Of a stretch of DNA of 64,000 nt, positions 32,744-43,320 are shown one piece after another. The DNA is from Grammothele lineata (taxonomy: Eukaryota > Basidiomycota > Agaricomycetes > Polyporales > Polyporaceae). How positions within the stretch are numbered: the first letter of the stretch is position 1; every line of letters begins with the position of its first letter. The stretch spans positions 62,001-126,000 of the forward strand of contig NDFF03000108.1 in NCBI GenBank assembly GCA_002150815.3, given 5' to 3'. Both the position numbers and the translations under genes were made by a program. Below the pieces are notes generated by a model. It did no database searches and was not told where the DNA came from. It saw nothing but the letters and a program-made list of their open reading frames with translations.

Positions 32744-33504
32744 ACCGATTTGCTGCACGTTTGTTATGAGATCATTCGTTCCCTATATATGAACGAGACA
32801 CAAACGTGACGGATCATGGAGCGGAGTTCCCCTCTTGGACAGGATAGCCATTAGACTGCATGACCTCATCGCAGCCCTCTGCCCCTTTCAGCCTTATGAC
32901 CCACTGCAATAGTATCCGCTCTATGACCTAGCCCTCATCCAATCTCAGGGATCCATCTCAATCGTTCATTCCCAAGTGGGCGAGACTGCCGATCTGTCCC
33001 TCGTCCGACCTCCAGGCTCCATCCCAATCGTCCATTCCCAAGTGAATGAGACTCACGATAGATCATGGGGACCGCGACAAGCCCATGGGACAACATCGTT
33101 GTTTGTTACGAGGGTGGTACCTTGACTATATACAATTCGGGGGGCGTCGACGAGTAGGGCACGAGGAGTCCCAGCCGGAAGCGAAGGCAACCTTGATTGC
33201 GATGCCCGCTGAGCGCTTGGGCGTCTGCGCCGCGTGCGCTTGCCTACCGCACACTCGAATCTCGATTCATGACTTCAAATAGCTGTTAGGTGCAGCTCGG
33301 CGCTCGTCGGCTTCACCCTGAACTGCGAACATAATCGACCGATCACCAGAAACCTCTATGACGTGCTCCCGAATGAAAGGAGAACGCCCCTGTAAACCGC
33401 CACAGTCAGCCCCTCAGAGGATTCCTCTGTCGGTTTTCTGACGAGGCGAACGCTTGCGTCTTCCCTCCCCCCCACTACACTGCCCCGCTGCTGTCCACAC
33501 TAAC
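32744..33504. other. Divergent promoter region with a tandem duplication
   Basis: Lies between members 3 (-) and 4 (+), so both promoters should be here. It contains the 66-bp duplication at 32932-33063. Nothing coding is supported. Confidence 0.4.
32932..33063. repeat. Tandem duplication, 66-bp unit, two copies
   Basis: Copies start at 32932 and 32998. Shared text includes 'cattcccaagtg' and 'gagact', with about one mismatch per six bases. Non-coding, in the shared upstream region of two family genes. Confidence 0.7.
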
Positions 33505-34263
33505 ATGAGCCCCCCACTGTACTCCGTTCACCTGCGTACGCGCGCCACCGAAGACGGCAATACATTTGTCCGACCATCCTGGATGTCCCGGGCTGCTGCC
33601 TTGTAAGTGTGTATGAAGTTGGAACCATTGCGAGTGGGAATTGACCAACGCAGCGAGCTCGCCTATAACATGGACCGGAAGGACTGTGTCAGCGGCCACT
33701 ACGCCCTCGCCGCCATTCCATGGCAGCAGGTGGAATGGGCGGACTATGAATCCAGGCGCCGGCCCGCGTCGCCCCCTTGGGACAGTTCCCGCTGGGCAGG
33801 CAACGAGAACGACGATATGCTCGTCATTGACCGCAAGCCTGTTTACGTCCTACTCTCCGGTCTCGTCCGCGCCACGTCAATTTCTGCAACATCCTTGGAG
33901 CTGGAGTTACAGCTGATGCGGGAATCTGACCGTGTAGCATATGCGACATTCAACGATACGTCCGGAGGTAAGCTGGCGGCCAGGCTCATGTCATACTCTA
34001 ATTCTGACGGCTCTGTATCAGACGGCCAAACCGCGCATGTGACAGCCATTCACAACTTCGACGACACTCGGCTGGTAAGCAGGTTCCACACCAGCTACGT
34101 CCCTCCGGGAACACCGCCGTTTGCTGCGCAACGCATGGAGTTCAGGGATGTCCATCGCGACGACGCCGTCACCGTAATCTGCTTGGCTGCCAGGTCCCTC
34201 GCGGGCCACGTAACTTTTATCATGCTTCACGTCAACGTTATCGCAAAAGCCCCTACCACGTGA
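33505..34263 (+). CDS. Nine-gene family, member 4
   Basis: Exon 1 33505-33602 (98 bp, phase 2) starts 'MSPPLYSVHLRTR'; exon 2 33654-33967 ends in phase 1 at GTAAGC; the rest runs from 34022 to the TGA at 34263. A further short intron may exist near 34074 but the frame is open without it. The family box is 'YALAAIPWQQVEW', the strand 'VYVLLSGLVR', then 'RFHTSYVPPG' and a weaker C-terminal box 'RDDAVTVICLAAR', ending in a 'FIMLHVNVIA' strand. The closest partner is member 8, which has the same 98-bp first exon ('MGPPLYSIRLGLR') and 'RFDTHYLPPDG'-like text. Function unknown. Confidence 0.65.
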
Positions 34264-34874
34264 ATCATGTTTAATGTATTCGGACGTAGAACTGTGCTGG
34301 CGTCTGGTATAGCAAAAGACATAATGTTCTGAACGCTCGTGATTGGACTTCGCCCGACGGCCGCTGCGCTGTTCAAAGTGAGCCTCGTGCTCGAGTGGAA
34401 TGCACACAGGGTGGAGAACGGTGCATTCGCCGCAGTAGACGCGATGGCGCTCTCGACGGTCGACTTCGACCTGAACCGATTCGTGTCGATCATCCAGCGC
34501 GCACCGTCGAATCCATTAGGAGTGATCACCAGGGACGCCAGCGACGGCACGCTGCAGAGCCTGTACGCGCGGCAGAGGCGTTCGGCCATCGGGCCACGGA
34601 ACTGCCGAGTCGGTCACGCGCACGTATTACAAGCGCTGGTCTTGCAATCGTGGACGATCCCGCTACGCGCGGCCCGCGCGCACAGACAATTCCATATTCA
34701 CCATCCCCGTCAGCTACTTCTTTCGCGTTAGAAACCCTTACGAAGTACACGCGGGCCTGGACCAGGCAAAACCGGTACCGGGAGCAGGAACTGCGATGGT
34801 TCGAGTACAATGGGAAACAGTCATATTGGAGTCACGCCTATTCAACACTAATCATACACTCGACCGTGACGTTA
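34264..34874. other. Convergent intergenic region, no gene supported
   Basis: Between the 3' ends of members 4 (+) and 5 (-). Open frames on both strands overlap each other and have no family motif. It probably holds 3' UTRs. Confidence 0.35.
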
Positions 34875-36135
34875 TCAGAATCCAACGGGTACGCTAGGCT
34901 CCTCTTCCTCTGCCATCGCCGAAGGGTTGAACGGGTTCTGCAGGATAACGTGGAGGGACTGCAGCTCGAACGATGCTCTGAACGCGGACCACCCCTTACG
35001 CGGGGAGGAGAAGTTCTTGCCCTTGACTTTGGAAGGGGTCTTTAGCTGACTCTTACCGTCTTCGTCATCTTTAGGGGCGACCTTGTAGCGTATGAGCTGC
35101 ACCTCAGCGACAACGATGTCGCCGACCTTCACCTTCCTCGCACTCAAGAGAGGCGGTGTACCAGCGACGGGCTGGCGAAGGTCGTACACTTTATTGAATT
35201 TCTGCACCTGGGTGACTCGTTGGCCAACGTCTCGTACGTGTTTCATGTAACAAACTTACATTCTCCTCCGCGTCTGAGTCGTCCGACCAGGCAGACATGT
35301 AGCGGTTGGCGTAAACAACGTCGGTGGACGGCGCTGGCAAGGCAAATATGAGCTATGAACATTGAAAATAACTCGTAAACTTACCTTCTCTAAGTGGGTT
35401 CTTCGCTAACAGACCGCGGGCGGCTTCCAGGTCGTACTCACGCAAGGGAGCTAACCCGACGTTGACCGGCGACACCGGCTGGTTGTTGCGAGAAACGAAG
35501 TAACAGCTACGGACCACGCCCGCGATAAAGATCGTGATCGGTTTGTTCTCCAGGCACAAGCGGCGACTAGTGTCGCGTTCGGAGGACCAAACGCCCCAGT
35601 CCGCCTTGCTCGGGACGTGGGCAACCCCGAACCGGGTCAGGAGGGGCTGACTCAAGCCGACGTACTTTTCTAGCCGGCTGAAGCGAAAGTCAGGGGTGAG
35701 GCCGACGCGTTAAGCGGAGTCTAACTTACTCTACGGTAATCTGCGTCACCCAGTCCTCGACGACGATCTTCATCTTGTCGAGAGCTGGCGTCACCGTCAC
35801 CGTCTCCTCGCCGCGAGTGTCAGAGGTGTGTGACGTCGTGGGCGAAGATGCTACGCCGTCCCTGGAACGGAAGCTAAGCATCCAATTCATTCACTCACAC
35901 TGACGGGACTGACCCGTCTGTCTCCTCTGCCTGTGCGGGCGCAGAAGTCGACGGCGCCACGGTATCTGAAACCATCACCCTACGCGGAAGTATGTAAGGC
36001 AGGATGTGCGGATATAGCGCAGAACACGTGCCTTGCTTTCTTGGCGACAGGCTCCTTAGAGGCGTTGAAGAGCTCGTCCGTCTCGGCCCCGGGGTTAGTC
36101 AAGTCGTGCTTGTGGCTCCTCGTTCTGGCTGACAT
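34875..36135 (-). CDS. Nine-gene family, member 5 (large form, 333 residues)
   Basis: Six exons: 36135-36032, 35979-35914, 35861-35730, 35677-35385, 35333-35260 and 35207-34875. Intron 1 uses a GC donor (AAG|GCACGT), required to keep frame with 'VMVSDTVAPSTSAP'. The N-terminal 100 residues are polar and Ser/Thr-rich and may be disordered. The family core follows: 'FGVAHVPSKADW', 'ITIFIAGVVRSCYF', 'MSAWSDDSDAEE', 'VGDIVVAEVQLIR', a Lys-rich insert and 'FELQSLHVIL'. It is divergent from member 6, with 366 bp between their starts. No DNA- or protein-binding signature beyond the family core was recognised. Confidence 0.62.
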
Positions 36136-36501
36136 GGTCGACTTTCTCGTTTAGCACGTCCGTATCGTCGGCGAGAAGGGTTTATAACGCACAGTCGACT
36201 CGGTTTCCCGCCTATCCGGCTTGGACCGACAGACACCACTGTTACATCACATCCGCGCGAATGACGGTGAGGCAACGAGATTCGCCCCTCCGTCTGGGCA
36301 ATACTAACGCAAAAGATCAGCCCCACATCGATATATTGAATATGCGACACAATACACGCCAGCCAGACCGCTCCGATCGGACGAGCTAATGACGTACAGA
36401 ACGTGTCTCGCATCTTACCCAGCAGTGCGCAAAACATGCCCGCGCGAGTGCCCTATAAATCACACGTCCGCCACACACACGGTAGACGTAAACTAATCGA
36501 G
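36136..36501. promoter_or_regulatory. Shared divergent promoter of members 5 and 6
   Basis: 366 bp between two divergent start codons. No specific binding site could be named; a TATA-like 'ctataaat' lies at about 36451, some 50 bp before the plus-strand start. Confidence 0.4.
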
Positions 36502-37604
36502 ATGGCATTCGCTACTGGTACGTTGTTTGAGATTCAGCGGCGATCCAGCGGTCTAACTCCGACGCTGTTACAGGCAACGAACACGCTTTGGCCATTGAGT
36601 TGTGGCCCTCCGACGCGTGCCGGTTGTCTCAGGACAGAAACGTCTCTGTAGGTAACACGAAACCGGCTCGTATCGTCCCCCCTACGCAGGAGGAGGTATA
36701 CGAGTGGCTCGGCGTGGAACGCCGTCCAGACATTCAGCGCGCACTGGTATTTGTACGCCCGAGCGTTGACGGTGCAGCCGATAGGCAACTACTCGTCCTT
36801 CGAGTCCAAGGCGTGGTTTCGGAAGTGAACCTCACCACAACGGGAGATTGGGACGGGTGAGTGATTTTTCGTGTCGTCGTGTAAATTCTAACCATTTGAC
36901 TACATGTCAGGTTGAAGGAGAATGCTAAGAAGGCTGAGCAGCACCTGTCACTAGTCGGCGGGGGTTGCAAACCTGCGTTTGAACCACAGGAAGAAGCGTT
37001 ACGCAACATCCGACAGTCCATTTTCGATCACCTGGGCGTCTCCATTGGCCCGAAACACGTTCGCTCCGGCACGATCAACCTGCGTAGGAGGGTGTTCACG
37101 AAGGCACGTATCGTTCCACACATTTCCACTCCTCTGACTAACCCATCTCTGCTCGTCAGATCCGACCGGCGGATAAATCCCCTCCTCCTTCCGTCTTGTC
37201 TCCTAGGGATTACGCCTATGGGACGCTGAAGGAGATGGAGGGTCAGTGGCGGATTACCGAACAACCAGTGACGTACGTGCAGACGTCGTCAGGAACGATT
37301 CGCAAGAGCTCCCCGGTCAGCATCAAGCGCGGGGACTTCGTCGACGTGTCGATCGCGGTGCGCGCGTTTTCGAGGCATTCTCGCACCGGTATTCGTTGGG
37401 ACATCTACTTTGAGCCGATGAATGTGGTACGCGTCGCGACTGCCGATACAATCAAGGTGGGCTTTCTTGTCGTATTCGTGATTTGCCACTCAGTGAGCAC
37501 CCATACAGACGGTGTTGACGCTTCCCAAGGCAGAAGCGAGCTCATCGTACGCTCAACCCTCAAACAGTCTGATGGATGACGGCTTCGCTGTGGAGAGTGA
37601 TTAG
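36502..37604 (+). CDS. Nine-gene family, member 6 (large form, 294 residues)
   Basis: Five exons: 36502-36517, 36574-36856, 36911-37103, 37160-37456 and 37509-37604. The first exon codes for only five residues and one base. Intron 3 starts with GC (AAG|GCACGT), the same donor as in member 5, and is the only choice that keeps both sides open in phase 0. The core reads 'LAIELWP', 'LLVLRVQGVVSEV', 'IKRGDFVDVSIAVRA' and 'IRWDIYFEPMNVVRV'. The Trp of the box is shifted or absent, so this is the most diverged member. A helical-looking insertion ('LKENAKKAEQHLSL', 'EEALRNIRQSIFDHLG') sits between the two halves of the core. Confidence 0.58.
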
Positions 37605-37807
37605 AGGGGCATGTACGGGTATATCACATGCTCTGTGTACGATAAACCGTCTCACGACGAGGCCTCCTATCACCGAGCGATCGGCCCTAGTGACTCGATT
37701 CCCCTCCAACGTGTCCGTACGTCGTGGGCGACCTTTAGTCCTCGAACCGTAAAGGTAGGCGTATTTATAAGCCTACTCCTTGCTCTCGTGTTCTCCGGCA
37801 ACCAGCT

Positions 37808-38545
37808 ATGCAACCTAACACAGCTATCCCACCGAGTGTCGTAGACGCGCCTGAATGGGTGCCCCCGAGCACGGTTGCGTACGTAAATGGTCTCCGTTCC
37901 GCTGCGGAATTTGACTGACTTCGCGTCGACAGCCGTATTTCCCGTCTCACCTCTCTGCAACGACCGTCAGTGGGTTTATACTCATTGGCTCGGCTGCCAT
38001 TGCGTCAATACTCGTGGCTAGACGACGGAGAGCAACAATCACTCGCTATACGTCACATGCTTTGCACGGTGAGGGCAACAGGAGTAGCGACATTGGTGTC
38101 CATGACGTCGATGGTCACCGCGAATCCAACATACACGATCGAGTTAAATCTCCTGCGTGGCATCGATAATGACGCGTTGTCGGCGATTTATGCCACCTTG
38201 GCCCCTCACCGTACGTATCGAAGCTCTCGCTATCGACTCGGGTGTGTCACTCATAGTACGGCAGAACAACCACCAGATACATTATCTTTGAGCCGCATCG
38301 CGAACAATCGCCGTCATGTATGTACTGCCTGCCGCTTGTGTTCATCCACTGACGTTGCTGGTACGCAGGCATTCGCTTCGGTTTACTATACTCCATACCG
38401 GATCGCTGCCGACAACCTTCGGCTTCCGTTCGCGTCCATCTCCGTCGGCGACATTGTTGCCGTGGACTCGTCGATCACACGAGACGCGCTGGGCCACATT
38501 CAGTTCGAATTGCGTCGTATTTTTGTCCTCCGAAGGGCCCCTTAG
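37808..38545 (+). CDS. Nine-gene family, member 7
   Basis: Exons 37808-37878, 37933-38210, 38265-38317 and 38369-38545; phases 2, 1, 0; 192 residues. It starts 'MQPNTAIPPSVVDAPEW'. The box is 'YSLARLPLRQYSW', followed by 'YTIELNLLRGIDNDALSAIY' and 'VGDIVAVDSSITR', ending 'FELRRIFVLRRAP'. Exons 2 and 3 have exactly the same lengths (278 and 53 bp) as in member 2, and the third exon starts 'QPPDTLSLSRI' versus 'QSPPLSF' there. Member 8 starts 115 bp downstream on the same strand. Confidence 0.68.
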
Positions 38546-38660
38546 GGATAGAGCCGTTAATTCTCCGCCCCTGTAAAACCTGTGGCTGAGAGGGTCGAAT
38601 CGAGAATGCAGCACATTTTAAAGCCTGCCACTGCGATGAGTATCCGATATTCGTGCTTCA

Positions 38661-39467
38661 ATGGGCCCCCCACTCTACTCCATACGCCTCGGCCTCCGTC
38701 CTGAGCCGACGGAGCCAGAAGGCAACACACCCAATTGGCTTTCCCTAATTGAGAAGAGGTGTGGCATTCGCCAGTTCATAGCCACGCACCGACCTTGACG
38801 TTATTTCAGGAAGTTGACACAATTTATGGGGATCCAAGACGAAGAGGAACATTTCTACGGTGTGACGATGTTACCGTGGTCGAAAACCACCTGGGATGAC
38901 GGACCTGGGGAGTCCCTCCTCGTCATTGATGACCAGCCGGTTACCGTCCGGCTCGCCGGTCTTGTCCGCCGGCACGAAATAGTCATCGATTCTTCGAGGC
39001 GTTTCCGCACTTCGTTCCTAGAGATAGAACTCTTCCGCGCGCGCGATCGCGACGTGATTTCGGACGGTATCGGCACTGCCAGCGTCGAACGTGAGCTTTT
39101 TCACTTCCCATATCTCTTCTGCCTGCTGACACGCGTTCAAGGCGGCGATGGGGGCTCTGCATCGGTGACGTGCTTCAGTGCCTGCGGGGTAAACTCTCAT
39201 GATGTCAGTGCCCAGTACTTTCGTTCGCCGTCGATACTGACGCCGACTTAGGGGTTCGATACTCACTACCTGCCTCCCGACGGGTCTGCCTCTGGCCGGA
39301 TCGAGATGGCGTTCACCAATTTGGGTACTAATGACGTCGTGATTATCGATTGCTCCATCGTGCGCGGACCGCCGCCTCATGACACGCCTGCGTTCCAGAT
39401 GATGCACATTCATGTACTGGCTAGATACGCGGGTCGTGGTGACGTCCTGTCGGAGGAGATTGACTAG
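38661..39467 (+). CDS. Nine-gene family, member 8
   Basis: Exons 38661-38758 (98 bp), 38810-39066 (257 bp), 39142-39164 (23 bp) and 39252-39467; phases 2, 1, 0. It starts 'MGPPLYSIRLGLRPE', paralogous to member 4. The box is 'YGVTMLPWSKTTW', then 'VTVRLAGLVRRHEI', 'FLEIELFRARDRD', 'GRIEMAFTNLG', 'TNDVVIIDCSIVR' and 'MMHIHVLARYAG'. These five strand-like segments, in this order, are the clearest hint of a five-stranded barrel. The 23-bp third exon is the least certain part. Confidence 0.63.
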
Positions 39468-39672
39468 GCTCTGGTGTCCAGTGTTTGATCTACCCTATTC
39501 TCTAATACTTAACTTACCCCCTATGATATGTGAATGCTGCCGTTCTGTATCAACCGTCATGTCCGTGCAGCCTCATTCCACTTCGTCTGGCACGCCAATG
39601 TAACGTTGTGCGGTGGCTAATTCCCTACTCGAAAACTCACACTTCACGGGCAGCAAACTCGAAGACTCACCG

Positions 39673-40512
39673 ATGCGGCTTGTCAAGGTCGAAGATGAAA
39701 TAGCTCTCGATACCCGCGCTGTGGGGTGGGACATGTGGATGAGTGAAGACGACGTGAGGTCCGTACTATGAGCCTTTTACATCGGATATTGTCGTTCACA
39801 CAGTGCTAGGCGTGTTGGATCGTTCCTTTCATATCGGAGCCCCGCCACGTTTTCCTACAGCTTGGTTCACCTGCCCCCCAGTACAGGGTGGCTACACAGA
39901 TCACCGACTCATGCAGCACTTGCGGCGGCTGACAACAAGACTGTGGCCCCGTTAAGCGTGTGGGTAATAGGATCCATGGTTGCTGTCACACTCCGTATGG
40001 AGGGTACTCGGCCGTTGGTGAGCATCACGCTACGCCTTCTGCGAGACGTCGACTGCCATGCAGCAACAACGCTCCTGAACAGGGCGTGCTTTCCACTCGA
40101 CACACCGCCCACGGGGCCCCTCATGAAAGATTTAAAGGAGGTACATGTGTCGTTATCGGGCCTGACCTCAAACACCGTATGTCGATCTTGCTGTGACGTT
40201 TAGACGTTCCTGATGAAGCATCAGCTCGACTTTACCGTGTATGATGGCACAATCCGGTTCAACGTAAAGGAGCGAAGGAACACTATGCCTTTCTCCCTCG
40301 TAGCGACTGGGGACGTTCTTCTGTGCGAATGCGCCCTTGTTCGTGATGGCTTCGCTTACGCTGGGTCAGATGCCTGGAGGGCTTCCTTAATAGCGTCGGC
40401 TGTTACTGTCCTATGCCGCGCGCCCAAGGGCAGGTACGACGGATGGAGAGAACGAGATAAGGTGGCGAACTGGAAACGTACGGAGAGGCGCACGGCTGTA
40501 CATAACGAATGA
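39673..40512 (+). CDS. Nine-gene family, member 9
   Basis: Exons 39673-39758 (phase 2), 39810-40140 and 40204-40512, 241 residues. It starts 'MRLVKVEDEIALDTRAVGW'. The box is 'YSLVHLPPSTGW', then 'VWVIGSMVAVTLRM', 'VSITLRLLRDVDCHAATTLL' (compare 'YTIELNLLRGIDNDALSAIY' in member 7) and 'TGDVLLCECALVR'. The phase-1 intron and small third exon of its relatives are not evident here, so either an intron was lost or one was overlooked in exon 2. The C-terminus is basic. Confidence 0.6.
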
Positions 40513-40919
40513 CGGGTTTAAGAAACAGTGGACTATGACGGAAAGAATCGGACCGGGCGCTGCAAGCGCCTCTCAAAAAACCAAGTTTTTTGTCGTAGTG
40601 AATATGAAGCACTGGGTGGCCGATTCGCTGACGTGGTGGTTGTGGTTCGCGTCCAGGGACAACCGACGGTGGCGACGGGCGCGGCAATCCACACGGTGCT
40701 CCCGTCGGCTAGACCGAGCCGACGGGCCGATCGCGGAGGACCATCGAAGGCCATCAATATTAGGTCACTCTCACGTGTCTCCCACAGCCACACAACTCCG
40801 CGGCAGGCAAACGCGCGAGGCGGGCCCGCGCTCCTTTCCTTCGTTCTGCTTTGTCCTGACCGAGTCCTCGACATCGTCGGAGATCCGCTGCTCCTAGCCG
40901 AAGGCGCCACAACCTCATC
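40513..40919. promoter_or_regulatory. Upstream region of the second F-box gene
   Basis: About 400 bp with overlapping open frames on both strands but no motif. It probably contains the promoter of the gene starting at 40920. Confidence 0.3.
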
Positions 40920-42927
40920 ATGAGCGGCGTTCAAGATAGAACCCTCCCGTTCCGAGTGCGTACCGCTTGCGCATGCAGCACAAAGCTGTTGTCGAGTCGA
41001 CAATCCGAGTCGCAGTCGTTCCTCGATCTCCCAAACGAAATAATAATCGAGGTTTTGCGGTTCGTGGACTCCACAGACATACTGAAATGTATGCAAGTAA
41101 GTCTACTAGGAAGGTTCCCTGAATATTCTCAAAGACTATGAAGCTTATGCAAGGATCCCTCCCACTGCAGGTCTGCAAGAAGCTCAACACTGTCATATCC
41201 GCTACTCCCACACTCCTGTACCAGATGGAACTTGATGTCGAAGGCTATAATGACGGACCTCCCGGGGAACTGTGCATTTCTGACCGACTACGTCTCCTCC
41301 GCGAGAGACGCTTACGATGGCTCAAGCTGGACTGGCAACACGTCTCGTTCCTGGACTCCAGATATGTCATCCCCATCACTCCGCTCCCCTATGAGATGCA
41401 AGGCGGCACGTTCTTCAATGTCACCGACAACGGCAAGATATGCATAAACGAGACACGTCTCCCTTCATCGACACATCCGGAACCGGAGTACCGGAGCTGG
41501 GTGCAGACGCATCCATTAGTCGACATCACTACCGATCCTTCCCAGGACTTGTTGATATGTCTCGACCTGCATGGAGTGTGAGTTTGAGCATTCGATTTTG
41601 TGCGAATGATGTTGAGTGTCTGCGCAGGATACACGTCTGGGCTCTGTCGACTTACGAGGCGCATCCGCTGGCTAAAAACCCTATCCTTCGCTGCGAGGGT
41701 ACCGTGGAGGTGTATATGACGGGACTGTGTATCGCGCATGATCTCTTTGCGCTCATGGAGTGGTCCGATACCGTTTCTGTCACCGTATGGAACTGGAAAA
41801 CGGGCACGCTCATCCTTGTAGGCGTTTTCTCACCCTCGAGCTTCCGCCAACTAATTCCATCTTTAGTCAGGCAACAGCGACGGCCTTCCCTATCTCGCGA
41901 CCGGGCTCGCCTGGCTCTCACCCCGCGCTTTCATCCTCTCAGACGCCGACCGCAATGAGTTCGTTCTCTTCTCCCTCGCCCACGTCGACTGCGCCGCCGC
42001 CCGCCCTACACCTCTCGCTTTCGCCGACTTCCGTCCCGCCGCTCGCCTTAAACTGCCTCCCCTCCGCAACGATTGGCACGTCTCGTTCTTCCAGCTCGAG
42101 ACGACCCCCCTTCTCGTAGGCCCGCCACCAGGAGCGCCGTTCGCGCCGGCGCCGGAGCATCACATTCTCGTGTTCACGCTCCAGTATGCGACCGCGGACC
42201 ATTCCCGCCAATCGAAGGGTTACCATGGTTTCGTGCACGCCGGCGCGCTCCTCTCTTATGCCACGTGCGAGCCCGGAAAGATCGTCCCCTGGGACGAATG
42301 GGGTACGAAACATACACGCTTTATGGACGTATTGGAGTCTAGGACAAAATACGCGCGGTACGTCTCCCATCTGCATCCGCGTGGGCAGATGCGGAGAGCG
42401 CTAATCTACCTCTCGCAACAGATTCGTCCATGGCCAGCGCGTCGTGCTAGGCCGCTTCGACCTCGCCTCACCCATGCCCTCTACCCGCCAGAAAATCATC
42501 CTGCTCGACTTCAATCCACATCCGCGGCGTCTCGCGGCCGCACGCGCCTCACCCCTCTCGCCCACCTTGTTCCACGGGGATGAGGACGATGGTCTCTCGG
42601 GGCCCTCCCCACCCCCTGTCGCGGACGACGCCCCAAAGCGGAAGAGCAAGATGGAGGTGGTCCGCGCCCCGACGGTGATCGAGATGCAGGACGCGAGCGG
42701 GCAGTTCGCGACGGTGATACGCTCGGAGCTGCCGTACGTGCGCACGGAGGTGACGATCGACGGGTTTGGGAGACCGTCGGAGTTCATGTTGGATGGGGAG
42801 CGGCTGATACAGCTCAGTGTGAGTTGCCTCTCTCGCTTTTGGAGTCGGTGCACGAGTGCTGACGGGGGAACAGGTGACTCTTCTGGGGCAAGACTCGGAG
42901 GCCACCGCGAGAGTATACAGGTTTTAA
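40920..42927 (+). CDS. F-box protein (paralogue of the gene at 13.3-15.2 kb)
   Basis: Six exons: 40920-41096, 41171-41577, 41628-41817, 41867-42357, 42422-42818 and 42874-42927. The F-box 'FLDLPNEIIIEVLRFVDST' runs into 'VCKKLNTVISATPTLLYQ' across a phase-0 intron, the same place as in the paralogue. Downstream blocks match it too: 'RERRLRWLKLDWQ', 'ITTDPSQDLLICLDLHG', 'VTVWNWKTGTLIL' and 'PRAFILSDADRNEFVLFSL'. The C-terminal part has 'LLDFNPHPRR', 'YVRTEVTIDGFG' and ends 'ATARVYRF'. It probably presents targets to an SCF ubiquitin ligase; the partner is unknown. The family is heavily expanded in Agaricomycetes. Confidence 0.85.
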
Positions 42928-43320
42928 AGCGGTTCAAATTGACTTTTGTGGAGCAGAGTACAGAGGTCTGTCGAGAATGGTCAAGGCGTCTTTGGAGCCG
43001 GCAAAAAGCGCGGTAGTCGTAGGCTTTGAATCCGAATGGGAACCGTCCCTGATCTATCGATTTTGACGAGACTTCAGCTTGCAAAAGGGAGGTAAACCTC
43101 GCCACTAACACAACACATGACCGGTCGAAAATAGGATATGGGTTTCTCTACTGATGAGTCAGGAAGTATGCGATATTCCGAAGTAGCCTACGCTGCAGGC
43201 TGTGTATTTGGATTGTGTCAAGTATTCCATTCGTCACCAAATCCGAACAGGTATACACCGCCCTTGTGCACAGTGACGCCCGCTGCAGTTGTCCTTTGCC
43301 CCTCATACCACCTCACTGCA
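42928..43320. promoter_or_regulatory. Intergenic, upstream of first HET gene
   Basis: About 390 bp. An open frame from 43138 runs into the HET gene, but only the ATG at 43321 matches the start of the paralogue, so this stretch is read as leader and promoter. Confidence 0.35.

Noticed and set aside
34227..35045. Overlapping frames on both strands between members 4 and 5
   Set aside because: No family boxes and no good splice sites; one of them is antisense to the verified last exon of member 5.
24777..40512. Idea that the small family encodes Helitron accessory (RPA-like) proteins
   Set aside because: RPA-like OB proteins occur in plant Helitrons, but these genes lie outside the proposed element ends, on both strands and with introns, so a link is not supported by the sequence.
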